The position numbers were made by a program, and so were the translations under genes. A stretch of 64,000 bases of DNA from NCBI GenBank assembly GCA_003342895.1, contig PTFA01000340.1, forward strand, positions 527,401-591,400, read 5' to 3'. This DNA comes from Casuarius casuarius. Its lineage: Eukaryota; Chordata; Aves; Casuariiformes; Casuariidae. Positions 17,100 through 64,000 of this stretch are shown here, one piece after another. Below the pieces are notes generated by a model. That model did not search any database and was not told where the DNA came from. It saw only the letters and a list, made by a program, of their open reading frames with translations. The first letter of the stretch is position 1. Every line of letters starts with the position of its first letter.

Positions 17100-17588
17100 T
17101 CAGTAGCCAGCCGGGAAGTCCGTGGCGAAGTCAAACTCGTTCTGCCCGAGCCACAGCTCCGGCAGCTCGTTGGCCCTGTCGAGGCCCAGCTCCACCACCA
17201 AGGACATGAGGACCTCCTCGTCCACGGGGTCCGAGTCGATGATGCCGGGGCTGTGGGTGCCAGCCGCGGGGGCCAGCGCCCCGGGGCCCAGGGGCTGCGC
17301 CCCGAGGCCCCAGCCGGGCCGCGAGCCGGGCTCGGCCGGGGGCCCCGGCCCCGCCATGGCGTGGTACTGGCTGTTGAGTTTCTGGAGGTGCCTGCTGGCC
17401 AGGAGATGGGGGCCCGGCTGCAGGGCGAAGGAGGACGCCTTGGCGGGCGCGGGGGCCGCGGAGGCCGGCATCGCCGCCGCGCCGGCGAGGTGCTGCCCGC
17501 CGCCGGCCTTGCTGGCGTTGGTGCCCCCGCCGGGGTAGTGCACGATGGTCACCACCTTGCGGTCCTTCAGGGCCAGCAGGGAGCTCAT
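17100..17588 (-). CDS. CITED1: Cbp/p300-interacting transactivator 1
   Basis: A nuclear co-activator with no DNA-binding domain that recruits CBP/p300 through its acidic C-terminus. This exon encodes 162 residues from [13 protein letters not shown] to FATDFPAGY and a TGA. Visible landmarks are the N-terminal [15 protein letters not shown] block, the conserved [19 protein letters not shown] block (about residues 61-79), and the CITED C-terminal domain [20 protein letters not shown] followed by [19 protein letters not shown], which binds the TAZ1 domain of CBP/p300. The middle is Ala/Gly/Pro-rich. It is shorter than human CITED1 (193 aa), mostly at the N-terminus and in the linker. The ATG at 17588 lies nine bases after a good acceptor (ccctcgcag|GCGCCGGCG) and aligns with the internal human Met-Ser-Ser. 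A longer start in an upstream exon cannot be excluded because that region is unsequenced. Confidence 0.95.
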   Translation of the reverse strand: MSSLLALKDRKVVTIVHYPGGGTNASKAGGGQHLAGAAAMPASAAPAPAKASSFALQPGPHLLASRHLQKLNSQYHAMAGPGPPAEPGSRPGWGLGAQPLGPGALAPAAGTHSPGIIDSDPVDEEVLMSLVVELGLDRANELPELWLGQNEFDFATDFPAGY

Positions 17589-17618
17589 CGCCGGCGCCTG
17601 CGAGGGACACGGCAGCGC

Positions 17619-17903
17619 NNNNNNNNNNNNNNNNNNNNNNNNNNNNNNNNNNNNNNNNNNNNNNNNNNNNNNNNNNNNNNNNNNNNNNNNNNNNNNNNNN
17701 NNNNNNNNNNNNNNNNNNNNNNNNNNNNNNNNNNNNNNNNNNNNNNNNNNNNNNNNNNNNNNNNNNNNNNNNNNNNNNNNNNNNNNNNNNNNNNNNNNNN
17801 NNNNNNNNNNNNNNNNNNNNNNNNNNNNNNNNNNNNNNNNNNNNNNNNNNNNNNNNNNNNNNNNNNNNNNNNNNNNNNNNNNNNNNNNNNNNNNNNNNNN
17901 NNN
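17619..17903. other. Assembly gap (285 N)
   Basis: A run of N in the densest part of the CpG island. It separates the CITED1 acceptor from its TATA box, so it should contain the CITED1 start site, first exon and donor. Confidence 0.99.
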
Positions 17904-17912
17904 GCCGCCCGG

Positions 17913-17919
17913 CTTTATA
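17913..17919 (-). promoter_or_regulatory. CITED1: CITED1 TATA box (TATAAAG)
   Basis: The minus strand reads GCGCTATAAAGCCGGGC immediately beside the gap. A start site 25-31 bp downstream would be near 17885-17892, inside the gap. The sequence just upstream holds GC-box-like GGGACGGG repeats (about 17971-18001). Confidence 0.7.
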
Positions 17920-20900
17920 GCGCGCCGGGCCGCGGGGAAACGCGAAGCGGAGCGGGGCCGGCCGACGGACGGGACGGGCCGGCCGGGACGGGACGGGACG
18001 GGCTGGCAGGGACGCACGGCACGGCCCCCGGGGCGGCGCCGGCAGCGCCTGCCCCCTCGGCCCCCGCGGGGCCCCCGGGCGGGCTGGGGCCCTGCGTGTC
18101 CTCCCCGCCCTGGCCTGGCCCCCCAGCATGTCCCCCCCATCCAGGCTGTGACACCCCGTGTGCCTCGCCTGCCTCCCAGCCCCCGTGCCCAGCCTCCGTC
18201 CAGCCCAAGTCCCTCCCTGACCCCCCCTACCCATCTGGGAACCCCCATGTTTCCTCCCTGCCCTGTGCTGAGACCCCCCCATGCTCCCCCCATGCAGGCT
18301 GGGGGCAGAAAGGGGGGGCAGCCGGTGCCGGGGCTGGGGAGGGTGACGTGAGCCTTGACCGGCCATCTGGAGGGGGATGTTGGGCTGGGGAGGGAGGTCT
18401 GTGGGGAGGGCTGGGGTACCCCCTCCCCAGCCTTCGTCTCGCCCCTTCGCACCTCTCTCCACCAAGCTGAGCCCCCAGCGCCCCTCGGCACCCGGGGATG
18501 GAGACACAGAGAGCAGAGGGGTTGCCTTGTCCTGTGCCTCAGTTTCCCCAGCTGCCCCCAGGCCGGTGACCCTGCCGCATTTGGGTGCCCTGTCTCCCCA
18601 CGCGGCTCTGTCCGGCCCCCTGAGGGCAGCTCGCCCTGCGCTCCTTCACCTAATGCTCTTTAAAGCCCCATCTGTTCGACATTAGGGGGTTTCCTCTTTG
18701 TTTTTCCAGTTTTTGGTAAATCTCAGCCTCGGCCCTTTTTTTTCAGGGAGGAGCTGGGAAAGGAGAGGCTGGGCCAGAGTGAGAGGCACATGGGGCTCCC
18801 TGCCCTGGCTGGAGCGTGGGGGCTGCCCGGGTCTGTGGGGCAGGACCGACCTGGCCGCTTCCCAGGAGCCGAGCACACTGCGGCGGGCTGGCTGCTCCCG
18901 CCAGGATGCACAAGCGTGTCCACCTCAACCAGTCTCTTCCCGGGGGATGGAGGCCCTGTTTCGCCCCGAAGCAGCTCCTGCAGCTCTCAGAGCAGTTTTG
19001 TGCCTGACGCTGGAGCAGAGCGCACAGGGCTCGGAGACGGGTGCAGGAGGGGCAGCGGGACAGCTTACCTGCTCTTTCACGTGCCACTTTTTTCTTGTCT
19101 AAATGGCTCCCGGGGCTGACATCTCCTCTGGGTGTGGAGACCTTCGGCAAGGCGAGCTGAGCTGATGGCAATATGACCCTCCTGCCACCAACGCATGTAC
19201 ACAGCCCCGTGTCCTGCGTCCCCAGTCTCCCCTTCCCCACTACTGCAGGCAGTGACGGTTATGCCTTGCTGAGCTTTTGAGCCTGGGGGGAGACAGCAGA
19301 GGGAGAGGGAGCTCTCCCACCCTGAGCTGTCCTCCTGGACTGCCAGCAGACTCTGGCAGAGCTGCTTCACTCGGTCTGCATGCGGGAAGGTTTTGGGAAA
19401 GACCCTCAGGGCTTGTGGGTCTGCACGTGTGGGTCAGAGCCGTTCCTGCCTGAAAGCACAGGCTGCAAACACCACTGTGCCTGGTGCCAGGCTTGAAGTC
19501 AGGAGGCATCAGAGCAGCCATGATCCATGAGCGTGGGGCAGAGGAGGGACAGCCCGTGGAGCTCCTTCACCCACACCCTTCCGTGCCACAGCAGCAGGCC
19601 TGGAAGGCTGATGCCTAAGTTTGGGCCCTATTTGTCCCACACAGGAAGAAACGGGGTGTGATGAGCTCAGTGATGAGGGTGCAGGACACAGCCTGAGCCT
19701 CTCCACCCTGGCGGGTGGCCCCACAGAAGCCCCACCACCCCTGAATTCACATCTAGGCCTTGCGAGGGCCTGTGTCCTCAGCAGGGCGACCTTGGAGGGG
19801 CCCAGCCCTCCATCGCAGCACTGATGTGCCTGTATAATCCCATGCACAGGGGCTTCCTGCAGCCACTGCCATGCCCTGAGCACAATCCGCCAAGCAGTGA
19901 GGGGGAAACTGGGCTAGGAAGGGCCCCGCTTTCACCCAGCTCTGTTTTTTCTCTATTAAAGGACCCGATGTCCCAGAGGAGAGGTGGGCCACCTCCAGCA
20001 CTGACAGGCCAGCTCGGTCCCAGAGTCAGCATCCTGCAGGGAGGCAGAAGGAGGCAGCGGGTCACCGGTCAGTCCGCAGGGACGTGGGAGCCACATCCAG
20101 CTGAACTTCATCCATGCTGGATTTCCTGTTGTTTGCATCAGAAGTGAAAAACAAGAGATCAAAACAAAGCCAGGCCAGGCTGGGAGTCCCTTCGTCTTGC
20201 TATTTATTCCAGCACAATCTAATTAAAGCAACAGGAAATTTGCTTTCCCACACCGACTAGACATCTTTAAAAAGAAATGACACAAATAAAAGCCCTGCGG
20301 ACCAGGTGAATGAGGGGACAAGGCCAGCAGAGGCCTTGGTCCCTGGCCTGCCCTGTTGGCAGGGTGCTGGGCCAGGCGCCAGGAGGAATCTGCCCCAGGA
20401 TCAGCCTACTCGCCCCCTGCGTGGAGCTGTCAAGGGGGGACTGGGGCATCCAGAGGGTCAAACGCTTCCCCTAAGCCTCTGTCACATGTGAGATCTCCCA
20501 GGCCAGCAACTGCCACCCTGCCCTGCATCTCTTTTCCTGACACCCTCGACAGCACCCCTCAGGCCTGGTCCCGGCGCGCAGGATTTTGGGAGCCCGCCTG
20601 TCACCACCAACGGTCTGTGCTGCTTTACGTTGGTGGAGCCGGAAGGGACGGTCACAAATCCAAGCGCAGCTCTCCTGCTTTGAGGGTCTGCAGCCAGGGG
20701 CACCTCGCTGGGCTCATCACGGCAACCCCAGCCAGAGGCCAGTGCGGGGTGCTGCCGTCACCCCGAGGTGAGCTTGGGTCCCCAGCGGCCTCAGCGCTGG
20801 GAGCTTACATGCAGCCAGGGGCTGGACCCCTGCTCCAGCTCTTGGTGATGATAAAGTAACTGTCCAGTGGAGAAGGGGAAATTTCCTGACTTAGAACAAC

Positions 20901-21440
20901 AGAAAAAACCTGTTGCCTGGGTTGCTAATAGCTAAGCTTTTACCTAATGCCCCACAGGCACGGCTCCATGAGAGGCCTGCAACTGGTGTGCGGCCATGAG
21001 ACAAGCTGGACCGGGCTGGGGGAGGAGGGGAGCTAGAGCCTGGCACAGACACGATTCGGACACTCACATCTGGCGAGTCATCATCCAAGGCAGCATCATC
21101 CAAGGTGGGACGTGGACAGCTTGCGTTCCTCGGGCTGTCACTGCCGTCTGAGGAGGACGACCACAACCCACCGCAGAGTGGGGCAAGCACTCCCACCTCC
21201 ACACGCTGCCGGAGCAGGCAGCTCACAGCCCGTTAACCAAGCTGGCTGTGGCACCTTAACAGGGCTGCAGGCAAGGAAAGGGCTCCTCTAGCTCTCCCCT
21301 GCCTCCCCTCATTGGGTTGTCCCCCACATCCACCCCATTTCCAGAGAGGTTGTGGGACCTTGACAGAATGCCCCATGCTAGGTGCTGTACAGGAGAGCAT
21401 TGGCTCCCCGGAAGGCAGGGCAGACACAAGAAGAAAAGAA
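17920..21440. other. Intergenic region between CITED1 promoter and HDAC8 3' end
   Basis: The first part is CpG-island flank and becomes less GC-rich after about 18.6 kb. I see no recognisable gene. Items of note are an exon-like open segment on the minus strand at 21068-21147 and an AT-richer patch with minus-strand AATAAA near 20201-20206. Both are covered in the findings. Confidence 0.6.
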
Positions 21441-21444
21441 AGCG

Positions 21445-22010
21445 CAGGAGTATTTCAAGTACTTTATTTATAAAATGCCCAATAGTTTAAAAACCCAATG
21501 GCTGTGACTTTCTGCAGGTAACAGGCACAGCCAGTGTCCTGGGTCCTGGCTGGCCCTCAGCACCTCTGTCTGGGTGGGCGTCTCAGAGGCTGCACGTGAA
21601 GGCCGTGGTCCTGCCAGGAAGGCAACGTGGTAAAAGCTGGTGCTGGTGCCGGTGCCCAGTTGTGGAGGGTTCGCAGCTCTGAGCAGCCCCTCTCTTAAAA
21701 ACCATTAAAACCAGCTGTGAGAATAAACTCTGTGTTGTTAAAAAAGGGAAGAGAAGGGAGCAAGCAAGGCTCTGTCGGCATGGGAAGGCTGGAGCTGCGA
21801 GGCCCACGCTCCTGCCCAGGGAGGGCTGCAGCGCTCGTGACGCTCAGCAACTTTTCTTTTTTAAAGAGAAACAAATCAACCAACCAACCAATCAAAAGTA
21901 ATTTCTGCCGAATTTCCCCTGCAGCCACACTTTCCACCAGCCCGCTCACATCAACATGCTGTCTTCAGCACGGGAAACACTCTTGTGGATGCTTGAGCTT
22001 TCCTGCTCCG
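21445..22010 (-). other. HDAC8: HDAC8 3' UTR
   Basis: About 560 nt between the HDAC8 stop and the first strong polyadenylation signal, AATAAA at 21468-21463 (context TTTATAAATAAAGTAC). The exact cleavage position is inferred. Confidence 0.7.
21463..21468 (-). terminator. HDAC8: HDAC8 polyadenylation signal AATAAA
   Basis: A canonical AATAAA on the minus strand, about 540 nt after the stop codon, in a locally AT-rich patch. Confidence 0.7.
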
Positions 22011-61204
<39,194 letters not shown>

Positions 61205-64000
61205 CTGCAAAAAAACAGCCACGAGGCTGAACATCATCACTGCGACCACCGCTGGTCTTGCCTTTCCCACCCGCACTTTGCAAGGCTCCTCCTTGCAGGG
61301 ATAGAGAGAAGGATGCACAACCCAGCCAAGGCCCAGCAGCCGTCAAGAGATGGGTCAGGAGCAGCAGAAATCAGGGCTGGGAAGCACAGAAAACATGACT
61401 GTTTATGCTGATCACTTCTAAGGCCTGGGCTTGCCATCAGCTGGCTAAAGCATCAGCCCACTCTGCTGAGGAGAGGCTCTGACCACAGAGGGCTTGGCAA
61501 GGTATTTCTACTCATTTCACTGTTGCACAAATAAAACTTCAGCTTTCTGCAGCTGAAGTATTTTAAAGCAATTCAGAGCCACTGGAAAAGAAGTCAAGCC
61601 TGCTGCCTACTGTACTTTCCTCACTCCTCTGTCTCAGTCCCACTGTGGCAAGAGGACAGACCCCTGTAGAGTCCCAGTTGATCATTTTTCTTTGAGTCCT
61701 GGACAGGCACCGGCAGGCATCCCCGTCCAGTCCACTAGCCACCCCGTCACTGCTCTGTCTGGGTCACAGCTCCTGAGAAGCTCTTGTGAGTGAGAAGCAG
61801 GTTCAAGGCAGTGGGAGGAAACGGTGATACTCTCCTACTCCCTTCCAGAGCGTGTGAAGTTTCAGCCTCTCCCAAAACAACATTCTCCTTCCTTCCCAAG
61901 AAAATGAAAACACATGAAGACCCCATGTGAAGCCTCTCATAACACTGATCTTGGGCTCAGCCAGAGGAGAGCCCCCAGCAGCTAAACAGAGGACCAAACA
62001 TTGCACGGAAACTGTTATCCTTGACTCGCATCACAGAGGAGCTATCATATTCCTGGCGCCAAAGGAACAAGAAAATTTATTGATCCTTACTCTGGACTCG
62101 CTTCTAAGTCAAGTCCCTGGTCACCACTTGCCATCAGACCATAAACTGTGTTCAGGCACACAGTGAAAAGACACCTACTCATCACGGCTTTGCAAGCTGC
62201 CACTCCAAAGCCAAGCTCCATTTGCATTCTTTGGCCAACCCCAGACAGCTGATTTAAGCCAAAGCCTTTTAGTTTGTAACAGGAGGGCCCAAGCTCCTCT
62301 TCCCCGCGCTCAAATCATTCCACAGTCCAAGATGTGCCTCTTAGAAACGGTTCTTGGCTTTCAGCTGCAGTACTCTGCACAATTCTCCTGATGCTCCCAT
62401 GCCCATAAAACAGCTGGAGAAAGCGAGGAGCAAGCACAGGGCAGCAGAACTGCACTTTCTGACACTCGCTGCAAATCTCTGGGAGCATGGATTCTTTTCA
62501 GGGATGCTCTGGCTCTGTTCATCCATAGTGATGCTGAAAACGAGGATGTTAACAGGTATCCTGAGAATCTTCTTTAAGTGTAATTACACTCTATATTCCT
62601 CCCTACCCCACAAGCAAGCAAGGTGAACTATTTCACATCCTGGTCCCCTGCAGCCCTGCGTATGGACTGCGAGCAGACAGTCCTTTCCCAACAGCTTCAT
62701 CTGCCCCTGGCCCAACCTGCACTGCCTCAGGTTCATGTTAGCTGCTGACATTCACCCTGCCCTGGAGGCCAGTTCGCCCTCTGATACAGATCAAGGCAAG
62801 TCCACTGCAGGTGGGAGCACTGGCAGAGCCCCAGCTGCTAGACTTTGAGTCCCAGGAGGGTCTCTCCCAGCCAGGTGACACATTGGTCAAGATGCTAGTG
62901 GCTGCCAAAAATCTAGGCCCCATCTCAAGAGACTGAGGGGTTTAACTCCCACTGACACCTCTGTAACCCGAACTTCTCATCTAAGCCAGCACTTGCTGCA
63001 ACCGGGACCAAGAGCGGAAGCTTCTGGGAGACAAAGCTAGCGCAGACCAGGCCAAAGAGATGCAGCTTTGCAAAAAGTAGGGAGAGCATCCAGGAAACAT
63101 CTGCTTTTGGCATGCAAAACAAGGCAGGGAGGCACTGCACACATCCTTTTGGAGTGAGGTTTCCAGAGGTTTTTGCTTGGGGAAAGGAAAGCTGAGAAGT
63201 TCCTGCCCACACCTAAGCAAAGCACTGTGGGGCCCTGTGACACTCTCCCCACACTGTTACGTGTGACCTCTTTCAGCCTCAAGGCCAAACAGACGAGGAC
63301 ACCTGCCTGGACAGAGGCTGGCCAGCTTCAGAGCTGCAGCTTCGGGCCAGCGCTTGGAATTTCTGCTCCTAGGTTCATGGCAGGGACAAGCTTCGAGCAT
63401 CACTGATCTGGCACTGCCCTCCCTGCTGGCAATAATGGGCATCAAGTCATCATCTCAGCCTCTGCCCCAAAAGCATCCTAATAAACTGGGAATTTTGAAA
63501 ACCCAAGTGGCAATGGTTACCATTTCCATCTTTATGACCTTGGGAAGTAATTAAGCCTGCTCTCCCTGCCACCAACGGCAGCTCTTTGTTGACAAAAGGA
63601 CATGCACGTACCAACTCCGGGTCTTGAATAAGTTCATATTGCATAAATGCTCACCCTCAAGCTGCAGAAAGAGAAGCAACTTACAGAAAGCCACTTAGTG
63701 ACAACAGACACTCACTCTTTCTCAAAACAACAGAGCAGCTCACTGCCTTTAGCAGCCGTGCACCCGATTGCAATCAGCTAACTGCATGTCTCCCGACAAC
63801 GTGCACCTGCTAGATAAGCGGTCTCTCTTTTCGTCTCTCCCACAGAAAGATTATAGCCTGGTCAATCAGCTGCTTGTTGCTGGGTCTCAAATTGCTGGGG
63901 CCAAACACAAGACAAAGACGCACTTTCAGTTTGGCAGACTTCTGTGAGCTTCCTAGACTGCTGATGCTCTTTGAGGGAAACGAGGAGGTACCAAACACAG
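61205..64000 (-). other. HDAC8: HDAC8 intron 4, 3' part
   Basis: No sequence matching the upstream HDAC8 exon (the catalytic double-His segment) is found before the right edge. The start of the intron therefore lies beyond the window. Confidence 0.75.

Larger units (their letters stand above)
16750..17597 (-). other. CITED1: CITED1 terminal exon with 3' UTR
   Basis: The exon runs from the acceptor boundary at 17597 to a cleavage site near 16750. The 3' UTR is about 350 nt, GC-rich, and ends with AATAAA at 16775-16770. It lies about 1.6 kb upstream of RPS4X on the same strand. Confidence 0.8.

Noticed and set aside
16977..18470. Very long frames on both strands across the N gap
   Set aside because: Their length is created by reading through the N run. 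The true coding content is only the CITED1 exon on the minus strand.

Overview
The window is vertebrate nuclear DNA, most likely from a bird. Evidence: intron-split genes with canonical splice sites, several CR1 LINE fragments (one with the octamer-type CR1 3' end), and conserved gene order. Three genes known as neighbours on human Xq13 (RPS4X, CITED1, HDAC8) lie in the same order and all on the minus strand. In birds this block is autosomal (chicken chromosome 4 short arm, 4A in many birds; established knowledge). A crocodilian or turtle source cannot be excluded from sequence alone.

Layout. 1-9.8 kb: intergenic, with a polypurine tract (1-258), a perfect 3 x 68 bp tandem repeat (1385-1588), a pyrimidine-rich degenerate repeat (about 7540-7715) and a mosaic of CR1 ORF2 fragments in opposite orientations (7.7-9.06 kb). 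I recognise no gene here. 9.84-15.19 kb: complete RPS4X (263 aa, 7 coding exons), whose ATG-only first exon lies in a CpG island. 14.8-18.5 kb: CpG island covering the RPS4X and CITED1 promoters. 16.75-17.6 kb: CITED1 terminal exon (162 aa). Its promoter and first exon fall in a 285 bp assembly gap (17619-17903); a TATA box survives just beyond the gap. 18-21.4 kb: intergenic. 21.45 kb to the right edge: the 3' part of HDAC8, seven exons covering human residues 147-377 without an indel. Exons for the N-terminal part lie beyond 64,000. Its introns hold old CR1 pieces, one typical avian CR1 3' end and one inverted repeat.

The three genes act in separate processes: 40S ribosome structure, CBP/p300 co-activation, and lysine deacetylation including cohesin SMC3. 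No operon-like cooperation is implied. I found no CRISPR array, tRNA, rRNA or new multi-gene system. The most useful observations are the hidden CITED1 first exon, a GC-AG intron in HDAC8, the 41.3-42.0 kb inverted repeat, the CR1 mosaic and an orphan exon-like segment at 21.1 kb.
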